From: Henckelia pumila
Taxonomy: Eukaryota; Streptophyta; Magnoliopsida; Lamiales; Gesneriaceae
Length of the DNA: 64,000 bases
Reading direction: 5' to 3'
Assembly (NCBI RefSeq): GCF_033568475.1
Contig: NC_133123.1
Coordinates: forward strand, 176,979,685-177,043,684
Shown here: one piece after another, positions 48,367 through 60,516 of the stretch
Numbering within the stretch: the stretch's first letter is position 1
Layout of the letters: each line of letters begins with the position of its first letter
Translations under genes and position numbers: made by a program
Notes under the pieces: model-generated
The model's database searches: none
What the model saw: only the letters and a program-made list of their open reading frames with translations
Told to the model about the DNA's origin: nothing

Positions 48367-49523
48367 CAGGGGCAGATCCAGGATGCTATATTAGGAGGGG
48401 TAGGAGGGACCGTGTCAGTATACACAATGACAAAAATAATTATTATATGTTTATATAACTTTCAATAATAAGAATGCAATAAATAAAAAATAAATATCGT
48501 GACGTCTCGTATATTTGATTGATTCTTATGAAAATATGAAATACGCAATAATTTTTTGATTTTCAAAAAGATGCGTTGTGTTTGTAGGTATAAAATATCA
48601 CACATAAAATTAAGTTCAATCAACGAGTCAAAAATCATATGACTGAAAACTTGTTTAAAATCTCGTTAAACCAAATGATACTAATGTGTACAGGAACCCC
48701 TAAACTTCTTCTTACATGCAACTCGAAATTATAAAATATACAATCTCAAAATAATAACGTATTTAAAACATGATTCGATCTTAAAATAACATGCTAAAAC
48801 ATTAATTCAAATAAGCATGCATGCAATTCGATGAGTAAATTTTCATTCAGAAAAAACATTGCAACTTGCAAGCAAAACAAGATCATCAATCAAGAAGTCA
48901 ATAAAAAATAAAATTAATCATAATACAAAACAAAAAGAACGAAATATTAATAGAAGTCACGTGACTAAATGAAATTATCAATCATGTACTTAGCCAATTT
49001 TGATGTTAAGAAAAGCCGAAAATTTATTATTCTTGATTTTAAAAAAATAATGAAATTATTGACTACCAAAAATTATAAAATCTCAAATCTTAAAATCGCT
49101 TCAAAAGTATTAAAAATAGAGCAAAGTAATATACATTGAAGACAATTAAAATAAGAACTTTAAAAAATTTAAAAAAATTCACGAGTTTTTTAAAATAAAA
49201 TATTTTTCGATTATAAAATATTAATAAGTAAAAAAGATAAAAAAAATTTTAAATAAAATGAGTAAAAATGAGTAATAAAATAATAATAAAAAAAGGTTTC
49301 GAGAGGGGTCACGGAGAATCGAACTCGAATCTTCGAGAGATAGAAGAGCTGGGACTTAGGAGGACCAACCTACAGACTAACACAGGAATTTTGATTTATG
49401 GGGGCCAAATATATATATATATATCTCAAACATAAAAATTATACTATATATATACCACTAAATTTTTCAAAATTTTTCAAGGGGGTCGTGGCCCTCTTTC
49501 AGCCTACAGTAGATCCACCCATG
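48367..49523. mobile_element. Non-autonomous hAT element
   Basis: A 1157-bp AT-rich insertion with terminal inverted repeats CAGGGGCAGATCCA / CATGGGTGGATCTA and an exact 8-bp duplication CTGGGTTG (48359-48366 and 49524-49531), the target length of the hAT superfamily. No transposase ORF. A minus-strand B-box-like stretch (GATTCGAGTTCGATTCTC, near 49320) inside suggests it has captured or evolved a tRNA-like segment. Confidence 0.88.
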
Positions 49524-49541
49524 CTGGGTTGATTCACTACA
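49524..49541 (+). mobile_element. 5' LTR of element D, last bases
   Basis: CTGGGTTG-ATTCACTACA closes the D 5' LTR after the hAT insertion, and a primer site follows. Confidence 0.88.
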
Positions 49542-49546
49542 TTTAT

Positions 49547-49558
49547 TGGTATCAGAGC
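49547..49558 (+). promoter_or_regulatory. Primer binding site of element D
   Basis: A perfect TGGTATCAGAGC, five bases after the LTR end. Confidence 0.93.
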
Positions 49559-49620
49559 ATGCATTGAATTTGGGACATAGGTGTACAGTCTTGAGGTTTA
49601 ATTTTTGCGACTCTTGCTAG

Positions 49621-51105
49621 ATGGCTGGTCGAGATGATGAAAGTCATGGAAGCATCGTTGGTCGATGGGGAGATGACGAGGTCAGGGAACCCGTCGGAGG
49701 CACCATCACCCAGAGATGATAGGGATAGGTTGGCTTGCGCAGATTCGTGCAGATGGCTCCAAAGCCTTTAGAGGTAAGAGAAAATAAGGATGTGACTGAG
49801 AACTGGATGGAGGAAATGAAAACCTGCTTCGAGGTGTATCGTTGCACTGATGAGCAAAAAATGCAGGCAGTTAAATTCTTTCTTCATGGGAATGCTCGTA
49901 AATGGTGTAGGTCTACTTCCACACCGATCATAACAGAGTGAGGCTCAGATACTTAGGAAGAATTCCGTACTGCATTCCGAGAATTTTACTTTCCTGCAGC
50001 TCTACGCCAGGCGAAGACGAATGAGCTGATGAGTTTGAAACAGGGCAGCATGTCTATTGATGAGTATCAATTGAAGTTCCTTGAGATTTTGCCTTACTGC
50101 CCATATGTTTCCAGCAACTCGGAGGCAAAGTATGATCTTTTCGTGCAAGGTCTCAATCCGGATATTTATTCGCAAGTGTCTATCAATGACGATCCGATGT
50201 CGTATGAAGTTTTGGTGAACCATTCCCGCCAAGACGAGAATACCCTCAAAAGGAATCAAAACTTTTCTTTTTTTTTTGACCAAGAAATTATTTGGGGCCG
50301 CGATCCCAATCTTTAAAGAAGTCAGGTACACCTTATTCTTCAGGATTTGGGTCAGGTTTGGGATCCGATAAAGGTGTGTACATTTTTTGAAAAAATAAGG
50401 GTCATTGTGATAAGTGTGGGGGACATTATCCTATAGAAAGTTGTCATGTAGTCATTGGTTCTTGTTTCTGATGTGGACAGATGGGGCACATGAAGAGGGA
50501 TGCCCGTAGAATGTTGGGGGATCAACATTTTGTTCCAGTTCACAGGCATCAGTTCCACAGAGGACACTAGGACAATTGGTTGGAAGCACCAACCAGAGGC
50601 CGCGTATTCCAGGCCAAGTCTATGCCCTAAGCCATGATTAGGTTCAGAAATAGAATGAGAAAGTTATTGCAGGTACATTTAAATTGTGCGGCATTTCTGC
50701 TTCTGTTCGAATAGATACTGGTGCATCGCATTCATTTGTTTCAGCAAGATTTTCTAAGCGCTATAGATCTTCGTACATACCTCTAGATATAGTTTTATCA
50801 GTGTCTACCCCGACTGGTCATTCGGCTTTGGCCAAAAATTTAGTCTTGGGATGTACTTTAGAGTTTGAGGGCTCTGAGTTGTTATCGAACCTTATGATTC
50901 TAGCGACGTAGGATTTTGACTGTATTTTGGGTATTGATATTTTGACCTCTTTTAGAGTTCTGGTGGATTGTTATGAAAATATTGTTCAGTTTCGTCATGT
51001 TGAGGGCGATAATTGGTTATTCTATGGTGAGGAAGCGCGACCCTTTACACCTCTGGTTTCAGCTTTGAGGGCTTTCAGGATTTAGAGGCAGGTGGAGAAG
51101 GCTAT
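49621..51105 (+). pseudogene. gag-protease of element D, broken
   Basis: ATG at 49621 (MAGRDDESHGS) follows the usual leader, but frameshifts come within 80 bases. Capsid pieces continue at 49735 and 50029 (MSLKQGSMSIDEYQLKFLEI). The zinc knuckle (about 50461-50505) reads C-F-stop-C-GQMGHMKRD and loses its last Cys. The protease motif [13 protein letters not shown] lies near 50703-50745 and a TAG follows at 50909. The frame is interrupted at 51105 by solo LTR G, TSD GCTAT. Confidence 0.88.
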
Positions 51106-52546
51106 TGTAGTAACCCAGATTCTATTTTAAGATAATAATAAGTTAAACATGATTAAGGGTTAGTAATTAACCAAATTCCAGGGCTTAATCGGGCTTCAGA
51201 ATTAAGAATTGGGCTTCCAAGAATTGGACCAGTTTGGACGGTCCAAAGAGGACTTCGGACGATCCGAACTCAGCAGTCCGGGAGCTCCAAAGAGGGCTTG
51301 TTGACTTCGGAGTTAAGGCACGATCGGACGATCCAAACTCCCTAGGCCAAGCAAGCAGGATTACTCAGCCATGGATTTTGACAAGTGTCGGACTTTGAAC
51401 ACTTTGGACAATCCGAAGTGACGATCGGACGGTCCGAACTCGACGTTTTTTGCATGAAGGCATGGATCTGGATCGAACGATCCGAACTCGAGTTCGGAGG
51501 ATCCGAACTTGATCGGGAATTTTCCTATAAATATGGGTCTTCAGAATTCATTTTGAATTACGAATTCCGAAGTTTCCTTCTTGAGTTATATAGTGTGAGT
51601 TATACACTTGAGGGCCCTATTGGTTATTATAGAAGTTCTGGAATAACCAAGGCGTGGTTATAGTCATCCGGGACTAGCGACTCTAAAGGGCTTACTACGG
51701 ACGAAGGTATGGTCCGAGAATCTATTTAAGTTTTGGGAGTATTTATTAGCTTAGTTAAGGCTTATAAAACTTGTGTAGTGATACAGAGAACTTTTGAATA
51801 TAGGCTTGGAACCTAGGATCCTACTAGACTTGAACTATCCTAGAGGTACGTACAAATTGACTGATATTGCCAGCTAGTATACATATTTATGTGTTGCATT
51901 TATTTGGCATTATTATATGACATGATATATGATTTACCGCTTTCCATATTCATATGTCATGTGCATATACACGTTGAGCTTATACCTGATTATAGAGCCG
52001 CTCAGCTCTATACTTGATAGTTTGTTACTAATAGTACCGCGACGGCGGGGATATGTATGTCTGACTAATCTGGTGTACTAGGTTGATCCGCGAAGTTACA
52101 ACACTCATATGGCACCTGTACTGAGCATGACTTATTAGATGACCCTTTATCAGTCATCACGGTTTCATGAATATATATATGTTTACTCATGTTTATGTAC
52201 TGGGCGCTAGTGCTCACGTCCTAGTTGTTATCTTGGACATCCCATTCCACAGGGCAGGTCGCAGGATGGACGGAGCCGGTAGTTCGTGGAAGGACTAGGG
52301 AGCAGGAGCATATATGAAATATTTTATACAGCAGGATTTTGATATAGCTGTATAATATTTACTTTAAGTTATTTCAATATGGTTGTATCACTACAGTATT
52401 AAGCCTTGAACTTTTGTACGAAGTTGTTATGTAAATTATGGGTTATGTTTTCCCACATTTTTCTCTGTTTAGTATTTATGCTTTAATTAAGTTTAATACA
52501 TGCCATAGTTTCCAGATAGTAGGTGATTCAATGCAGGATAATAACA
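51106..52546 (+). mobile_element. Solo LTR G in element D
   Basis: 1441 bp from TGTAGTAACCCAGATTC to GGATAATAACA, with exact duplications GCTAT (51101-51105 and 52547-52551). Palindromes such as TTCGGA-GGA-TCCGAA (about 51230-51512) precede TATAAATA at 51526-51533. The leader stem-loop TGGGC-GCTAGT-GCTCA lies at 52201-52216 and contains a G-U pair. No interior. Confidence 0.92.
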
Positions 52547-52551
52547 GCTAT

Positions 52552-55475
52552 CTTATCCATGTGGTTGATACATTCACAGGTAGCAGGTCTATAGAGGAGT
52601 TACCAGTAGTTTTGAGTACCCAGATGAGATTCCAGGGTTTCCTCCAGTTAGAGAGGTCGAGTTTGGGATTGAACTTGTTCCAGGAACAACACCAATTTTT
52701 CGTGCGCCTTATCGTCTAGCACCAGCATAGATGAGTAAGTTGCAACAACATTTGTAGTATTTGTTGGATAAGGGATATATCCTACCGAGCGTTTCACCTT
52801 GGGGAGCGCCAGTTCTTTTCGTCAAGAAAAAGGATGGTTCTATGCATTCTGTATTGATTACACACAATTGAACCAAGCAATAGTTAAGAACAAGTATCCT
52901 TTGCCATGGATTGATGATTTGTTCGACCAATTCCAAGGTACGTCTGTGTACTCTAAAATTGACTTGAGTTCAGGATATCATTAGTTGCGTGTTCGAGATG
53001 TGGATATCTCAAAGAAAGCATTTTGTAACTGTTATGGTAACTATGAGTTTTTAGTGATGTCTTTTAGGTTGACAAATGCACCTGCGGTGTTCATGGATTT
53101 GATGAACAGGGTATTCCGTGATTACCTAGACAAGTTTGTCGTGGTCTTCATTGACGACATTTTGGTCTACTCGTGCAGTGTTGATGAACATGCGCAACAC
53201 TTGAGACTTATACTGCATATTTTTTGTGAGAAGCAGTTATATGCCATGTTTATCAAGTGAGAGTTTTGTATTGACTAAGTAGTGTTTCTTGGTCATGTTA
53301 TCTCTCGAGAAGGAGTATCAGTTGACTCAAGTAAGACTGAAGATATTTTGAATTGGTCGCGTTCGACTACGGCTTCAGGGATTCGTAGCTTTTTGGTTTG
53401 GCAGGGTATTATCTGGGGTTTATCGAGAATTTCTCGCGAATTGATAGACCATTGGCACAGCTGACAAGAAAAGATGTTCATTTTGTCTGGTCAAGCCAGT
53501 GCGAGCAGATTTTTGACGAGTTGAAAGGCCGATTGACTACTACACCTGTTCTTGCTTTACCATCTGGACACAGAGGCTATGTGGTTTACACAGATGCATC
53601 TCTTCAAGGATTGGGCTGTGTGTTGAAGAAGAATGGGCATGTGATTACCTATGATTCTAAAATTTGAAGACCCACAAAGGGAATTACCCAGTACATGATT
53701 TAGAGCTTGCAACAATCGTGTTTTCACTGAAGATTTGACGTCATTATCTATGGCCAGAGGTTCGAGATCATTTTGGACGATAAGTGTTTTAAGTACTTGT
53801 TCACTCAGGTAGAGCTGAACATGCAAAAATGTCGATGGTTAGATCTTTTCAAAGATTATGATTGCGAGATTAAGTACCATCCAGGTACTTTGAACCTGGT
53901 GGCAAACACACTTAGTTGGAAAGTGAGTATCAGTGCTCTCAGTTTTATTGCAAGGGCTAGTATCATTCAAGAATGTTGTTCTTAAGGGTTTATGCTTCGG
54001 AATAAGAAAGGACAACAGGCAATCCGAGTTTGTTCAGTGTTAACTAAGCCATCCTTGTTTGTTCATATCCAAGAAGTGTAGTTTTCTGATTTGAAGGCTC
54101 AGAAATTAGCAAGACTTGCTCAGGGAGACAACATGTCTGATTTTCACTTTGAGAAAGATAGAGTTTTGTGTTTTTCTGGTAGAATCGCGGTACCTAATGA
54201 CTCAGTCGTGCGAGACGAAGTTCTATTTTAGGCACATCGTAGTAGATTCGCCGTGCACCCAGACAATGCCAAGTTGTATAAGGATCTACGTACAAGATTC
54301 TGGTGGAAAGGTATGAAGCGTAGTGTGTATCAATTTGTCTCTCGTTGTATTGTTTGTCAGCAGGTCAAGACATATCACCGACTACCAGGTGGTCTGATGC
54401 AGAGCTTAGAGATTCCGGAATGGAATTGGGAGCATGTGACGATGGATTTTTTTACCCACTTACCAATAACCTCTAGAAAGTATGATGCAATTTAGGTTGT
54501 GGTGGACAGGTTGTCTAAGTCTGCTTATTTTCTTCCGTATAACCGCGAGTTCAATTTTGATTGCATGGCAAGGTTATACATCCAGGAGATAGTGCGATTA
54601 CATGGATTTCCTTTGAGCATAGTCAGTGATATGGATCCGAGATTTACCTCACATTTTTGGGGTAGCTTTAGCGAGATTTGGGTTTTAATCTGAGTCTGAG
54701 TACTGCTTATCACCCAAAGACAGACGATCAGTCTGAGAGGACTATTTGGACATCAGAAGATATGTTGAGGACTTCAGTAATGGACTTTGGATTATCCTGG
54801 TAGGATCATTTGGCATTGATAGAGTTCGCTTACAATAATATTTATCACCATAGCATTGACATGGCACCGTTCGAGGCTCTTTATGTTCTCTGTTGTCATA
54901 CACCCTTGTTTTGGGATGAGGTAGGAGAACGACAAGTCGAATGACCGGAATTGATCCAACAGATTGTGTACAAGGTAGAGTTGATCAAGAAGAGAATCTA
55001 GACAGCGCAGGATAGGCAGGCCAGTTACGCCAATACCAAGCACAAACCACTGCATTTTGAAACAGTAGAGTATGTTTTCTTGCGAGTATTGCCTTTTCAG
55101 AAGGTGATGATATTTGGTTTGAAGGGTAAGTTAGCGCCCAGGTTCGTTGGTCCGTTCTAAATTTAGGAAAATTTGGATATGTGGCTTATCTTCTGGCATT
55201 ACTGACATATCTTTCCAGCATTCATAATGTGTTCCACGTGTCGCTACTTCGTGAGTACATCGCAGATGATTCACACATTCTGCATCCAATAGAGGTTCAG
55301 TTGGAGCCTTTGTAATATGTGGAGAGACCGTTCAGAATTCTTGACAGGAAAGACAAGGTGCTTCAGAATAAGAGCATTCCTCTAGTCATGGTTCAGTGGC
55401 AGCGTCGAGGCATTGAGGAAGCAACTTGGGAGTTGGAGAGCTGTATGCGTTCTTGAACATCCAGAGTTGTTTTGA
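52552..55475 (+). pseudogene. RT-RNase H-integrase of element D, broken
   Basis: Continues the D polyprotein. RT retains the intact catalytic block FIDDILVYS (53147-53173) and KIDLSSGYH, but stops interrupt it near 52730 and 52982. RNase H follows (KCFKYLFTQVELN, KYHPGTLNLVANTLS). Integrase shows the zinc-binding part (HRSRFAVHPDNAK...CIVCQQV) and core pieces (PLSIVSDMDPRFTSHFWGS). Many stops and frameshifts follow. The C-terminus ends VQWQRRGIEEATWELESC. The last stop is near 55473. A PPT (TAAGTGGGGGAGAA) lies at 55592-55605. Confidence 0.9.
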
Positions 55476-55605
55476 TTGTATTATATTTTAGAAGTTCAGT
55501 TGTATTGTAAAAATTGCAATATTGTGATACAAGTTGTTTCAGTATTATTTTGTTTTGTTATCCTAATCCTGATTTCGAGGATAAAATATCTTAAGTGGGG
55601 GAGAA

Positions 55606-57098
55606 TATAGTAACCCGTCTCCAAATTAATTTAATCAGGCGCCTAATTATTTTTAATTGGATAAAACATGATTAAGGAATCCTCAAATGGGTTTAAGAAG
55701 TTGAGAAATGGATTTAGAACGATAAAAAATAGTCTGGTAGATCATTTGAACTTTGGGAGGATCGGAAGCTCCGAAGTGATTGGAGCCATAGTTTTGGGTT
55801 CGGAAGCTCAAGGGAGTTCAGAAGCTCCAAAGTAGGATCGGAAGCTCCGAACGTCCCAATTCCAGTTGTCCGCAATATTATGTAAGCAGTGTCCTCAATG
55901 AGTTCGGAAGCTCCGAAGAGGGATCGGAAGCTCCGATCTACTGTTGGCAGGCAACCTCTAGAAGAAAGACAAGTGGTTGGCAGAGATAGTTCGGAAGCAG
56001 GGATCGGACGTTCCAAACTGATCGGAAGCTCCGATCGTGCCATCGGAGGTTCCAATGGTTGTATATCTATAGTGGTTTCGATGTTCATTTCTACTCGCTC
56101 ATTTCCCTCTTTTCCCTCTCGTTCCAAGATTTTTCTAGTCAGTTTAGGGGTTTCTAGGCGTCCTACTGAAAGGTTGGGAGTGGCGGAGCGTTACGGAGAC
56201 ATTAGCGGTGTTGTGCCTAAGTTTTTAGGTAGTCACCATCAGTGGGCTAACAAAGGACGCATGTAATGATCTAAACTCAAATTAGATTTCGTGAGTAGCT
56301 ATTAGTCTAGTTAAGGCTTTTAGAGCACAATAAGTGATATAGTGACTATGTGATTATAGGCTTGGACTACAGAGCAGGATTTTCTAGGTTGCTCTTATTG
56401 CTGAGATTAAGGTACAGACGTACTATCCGAGATACCCTAGTTGAGTATGCTTGTTCTATGTTTGCATGTTTTATGTGACATTAATTATATGTGCATTTAT
56501 TATGTCATTTATATTATTCTGCATGCATTGACATGTTGAGCCTGTATTTCATTGATACTACCAGTAAAGGGATCACTCAGCCCCGTTATATTTTGGGGAT
56601 GAGAACCATAGTTTTGGGCCCAGATATATCCACGGTTTATGGTATCGGAGTACCTCCTGATGCGACGGCCCAGTGTGCTACATAACATGGCGCATTTGAC
56701 TGAGCAGAGTTATATTGAGGATAGGTTTCCTATACCTTCATTTGAATTGCATTCATAGCACATGTATACTCATACTTTTGTACTGGGAGTTTTATGCTCA
56801 CGTCCATAATTTTGTTCTGGACACCCCATTCTACAGGGCAAGACTTAGGTTGGACGAACCAGGTGGTAGCGGTCGTTGATCTGCAGGGAGGATTGTATCA
56901 TTCCAGGTTTTCTGTATTGAGATTTTAGAATTAAGTTTCCAATTGGGTTGTATTATTATTTTAGAAATCGGTTGTTCTTCCGGTAGATTTTAAGATTGTC
57001 TACTTAAATGTTTCTGCTGTATCTGTTGTTTTTATATGGATTAAGTAAATTGCATGCTTAAGCTTTGATTAATACGTGATCCGAGTTGGGTCACTACA
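55606..57098 (+). mobile_element. 3' LTR of element D
   Basis: 1493 bp. It begins TATAGTAACCCG (TG changed to TA) and ends GAGTTGGGTCACTACA, then GAGTG (57099-57103), the D TSD. Palindromes lie at about 55755-56058. The TATA box has decayed to TATATCTATA. The 5' partner is 15046-49541, now in four pieces. Confidence 0.93.
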
Positions 57099-57990
57099 GA
57101 GTGACTCTTCGAATTCTTAGCTATTTCTATAAAAAAAGACACTCATGTTCTTCAGTTTTGCTATCATAAGCAATCAGCTGAATCAATTATGGAGGCTCTA
57201 CTCAAGAAATACGAAGAAGGGGTTGAAGCTAAGATGGAATATTTGATGTACAAAATCAAGAGCTTGTACATGACTCCATTTCCTCTTCCTAGCCATGAGG
57301 ATAGGAGATTGGAGAAATATAAGAAATGGCTTGGTGTAACCAAGCTCGAGGATGTCTTCAGTGATGAAGAATCTCTCTATTGATGCTCTTAAAGGAGCTT
57401 CAGATCCTAAAAAGGGTCACAATCTCCTCAACCTATCACGAGGTTGCAACCCGAAGAGTTTTATTCCTAAATGGGTTTTCTGATAATGCCTGTGGAATAT
57501 GAGATTTATATCACGTTGAAACATCTATGAATAAAATCTCTATTTCTATTTACTCCGTTGTTCTCCGTTCTATTTATGCATTTATCTATTTTTGTAAACA
57601 TGATCAGTTCTAACAAATCATAAGTAAATCATTAAAAGAATATTAAGTAAAATCAACTGAAATTAATAAATTAAAAAAAATTAAGGGCTTAGTCTGATAG
57701 ATAATTCAGTTGATGTCTTCGTCTGTTGATCCGCCTTCTTCATGATTTTACGTGACTGATGTTCTCCCTTAATTCAGTTTCCCTCTTGAACTGATAATCA
57801 ATCAGTTGGTCAAATTTTGGTTTGACTAAACCGAATCTTTGCAATTCTGATTTTCATATCTCCTACAAACACAAACTAACATGACTATGGTACCCATTTT
57901 ACGTGGGTCCTTGATGAATTAATCATTTAAGAATCCAAACTTGAATAACTCTAACTGGTCAATTATTGGATGGATCCCACAAGGTTCCCG
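57099..57990 (+). repeat. Unit K, second part (unassigned repeat)
   Basis: Continuation of the sequence before element D. A TATA-like TCTATAAAAAA (57126-57136), a short leader, the 64-codon ORF at 57189, a polyadenylation-like GAATAAAAT (about 57529) and a spacer similar to 14640-14830 (both contain TTAGTCTGATA and CAGTTGA phrases) follow one another. The right boundary is uncertain. Confidence 0.5.
57189..57383 (+). CDS. Small ORF in unit K, unknown function
   Basis: 64 codons, starting MEALLKKYEEGVEAKMEYLM and ending in an acidic tail (KLEDVFSDEESLY). Strongly charged with a likely helix in the first 25 residues. No signal peptide or membrane segment. A partly conserved copy of the same C-terminal pattern occurs at about 14356-14410. 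It has a plausible TATA box about 55 bases upstream. I do not recognise the family. It could be a fragment of a larger mobile-element protein. Confidence 0.35.
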   Translation: MEALLKKYEEGVEAKMEYLMYKIKSLYMTPFPLPSHEDRRLEKYKKWLGVTKLEDVFSDEESLY

Positions 57991-58647
57991 ATTTGTGCTT
58001 TGTGTTTTTTGAGATAAACAGTATGAATTTGACTGTGAGTGGTATGCACGAAGCATGTTGTGAGGAGGGTGATATGTTCATGAGTATGCTTGTGAGGTAA
58101 TGTGAATTTTCATCCTTCCTTCATTTTGAGTTTTACTGTTCCTCCTTGGATCAAGCCATCGGTAGTGTCTATGGTTGTGGAGATCCGTCATCTAGGTGTG
58201 TTTAGCTTGAATGAACTTGTAGTCTTGCTTCGCACAAGAACTCTCCGTCACATATCCAATTCAAAACTTTTGGACATTGCTGCAAGCCTCAACAGTTTTC
58301 TCACTCTGTTGGGTTGGACTAATTTGCCCACTTCCTGAACTGGACTTGATAAAATGAATGTACTTCTTTTTGCACATATCCAGTTTATGTTGAGTACTAA
58401 CCTCAGTCGATCTGCAATCCTTGTCATTGAACCCTAGACCAGTTTTGTCTCCATTGGGCTTTTGTGACTCTTGCAATTCATTCAGAAAAACTGACAACTA
58501 ATTCCAAGTTTGAACCAGTTCAGTTATCTTCATATTTTCTGGTTTTAATTGCTGACTCTCAACCTGTAGCTTATCTTTCTCAGTTTTCAGCTTAGCAATT
58601 TCTGCCTCTAGACTGATCTTCTGAACCAACATATCCTAGTCAAGATA
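57991..58647 (-). pseudogene. Copia gag-like region, part 2
   Basis: On the minus strand a coiled-coil-like stretch (LEAEIAKLKTEKDKLQVESQ) near 58550-58620 is followed by a stop and then GDKTGLGFNDKDCRSTEVST and KKYIHFIKSS. These are typical of the gag region of SIRE/Maximus Copia elements in asterids. The similarity fades below about 58250. Confidence 0.6.
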
Positions 58648-59957
58648 TGTAATGACTCGCACCGTGATCACCTACTAATCAGAAGCTTAAGCATGCAATA
58701 ATATTAATTAAACAAAATAAAAAATACCACAGCGGAAACCAACAAAGTTAAACAAACCCAAGAAAAAGAAATCCAAGAATACTAAGTTAATAAAACCATA
58801 TCAAAATAAATTCTTAGTATCATCCCAAGGAAACACGGTAATAAAAACCCCTGCTGGAAACAAACTCCTCAACTGCTGCCAAATTCCGAGACTAAGTCTG
58901 CCCCGATCCTCCTGCTCCATCTAACCTGAGACCTGCCCCGTGGAATGGGTGTCCAAAACAAATCAAGGACGTGAGCAATAAAAATTCTCAGCACGAGAGT
59001 ATGAGTATACAAATACTATATGAGAATGAATGCAAGTGTTCGGGATATCAAGACTCAAGTTCAAGAAACTCTGTTCAGATAGACTTGGATAAACACCATA
59101 CTACAGGCTATCACAAGGATAAAATCTCAATATGATAATGCATGCAGCATAATATCGTGACATATTATATGCAGATAAAATCATGACATATAAATAATGC
59201 AACACATAATACATGCATACTCAGTCAAGGTAACTCGAACAGTACTTTCGTACCTCAATTATATCAGTCTAGCTACTCCGGCTCTACTGTCCAAGACTAT
59301 ATTCAAGAGATTACTATATCACTAAACATCATCTAAAAAGTCTTAATTAGAATAATAGATAATCCCAGAATATTTATAGGAACTCGGATTAACTCCGTCC
59401 ATCGTTAGCCCTTTAATGTCGATGGCCCCAGAATAGGGATCAACTCCACTACGGCTCCGGAGATGCCTCACCTCAATCCTTGCAAAAGAAGGCTAGAAAA
59501 CCCCTAAAACTACTCATAATTCGAGAGAGATACTAGTGAATTGGCAAATAATTATGATTCCCGAATGCCATATTTATATGCGGAGATCGAATCGTTCGAT
59601 CGGGGCATGCGAACCTCGTGGCTAAATCCACTCTATCTGTCTCGCTAGCACTTCAGACGCTCAGATCTTGGATTTCAGATGGTCCGATCGCAGCCACGTG
59701 TTAAACCCATGTTGACAACACATAAAAGACCTCTCTAATGGAGTTCGGATCATCTGATCTTTGGTTCGAATCTTCCGATTGCACCATTGCCTCCGAACTC
59801 GATTCTATCTTCCGAAGTGTTCGGAACCTCCGAACTGGGTTTGGACCTTCCGAACTTTCCCGAAATAAAATATCCAAAAATTCATATTTTAATCCCAATT
59901 AATCCCTTAATCAATCCTTAATCACTTAACCTTGTAAAATGAGAATGGGTTATTACA
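58648..59957 (-). mobile_element. LTR N (solo), minus orientation
   Basis: 1310 bp, TGTAATGACTCGCACC to GGGTTATTACA. On the minus strand it starts TGTAATAACCC and ends GTAGGTGATCACGGTGCG, close to the H LTR. The minus-strand TATA box is TATTTATA (59571-59578), with palindromes at about 59583-59852 upstream. The flanking 5-mers (AGATA and AGTTC) do not match, so no clean TSD. Confidence 0.8.
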
Positions 59958-60500
59958 AGTTCAGTTGAACAGTTTGGAAAATCATTTTGCTTAGCTTTAG
60001 CTGCTTCAAATTCTAAGTGCAGTCTCTAGTATTCATTGGCCATGTCATGTAATGACTCTGCTATCTCTTCTCTTGTAAATATATTGGAGTTGAAGTCAAA
60101 TACATGTCTGCTTGAGGAAGGTTGTTCAGGAGATTGCTCACTAGTGAGTGAAAGATCACCATCAGCCATAAAGCAACTTTCTTCATCTATTCTTGTGACT
60201 TTTTCTGAGTAGCAGGGTTCTTTAATAAGCTCAGTTGATGTAATCCTACTTTCTTCATCATAAGAGCTGTCATCACTTCTGGAGCAGCAGGGTTCTTCGA
60301 TAGTTTCAATTATTAGATTCCTGCTCTCCTCAAACTGATCATCCTCATCTCCTAGTTTAACAGCTTCTGCCAAATGTTCTTGGCTATTGAGCATGATTCC
60401 TCAGTTTTGATTGAGGAATTTTCCATGGCAGTATTCCGGAAACTCTTGGCAATAATTCCGAATTTATCCGTGATGAAAAGTTCATAAACGAGAAAGATAC
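59958..60500 (-). pseudogene. Copia gag-like region, part 1
   Basis: Minus-strand frames at 60500-60384 (MNFSSRINSELLPRVSG) and 60394-60026 with acidic Ser/Glu-rich repeats (EEPCCSRSDDSSYDEES), then FEAAKAKQNDF. The order and composition fit the SIRE-type Copia gag after its primer site. Interrupted by LTR N at 59957. Confidence 0.6.
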
Positions 60501-60502
60501 TC

Positions 60503-60514
60503 TCTCTGATGCCA
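60503..60514 (-). promoter_or_regulatory. Primer binding site of the Copia element
   Basis: TGGCATCAGAGA on the minus strand, two bases from the LTR end, matches the iMet site at 10 of 12 positions. Confidence 0.75.
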
Positions 60515-60516
60515 CT

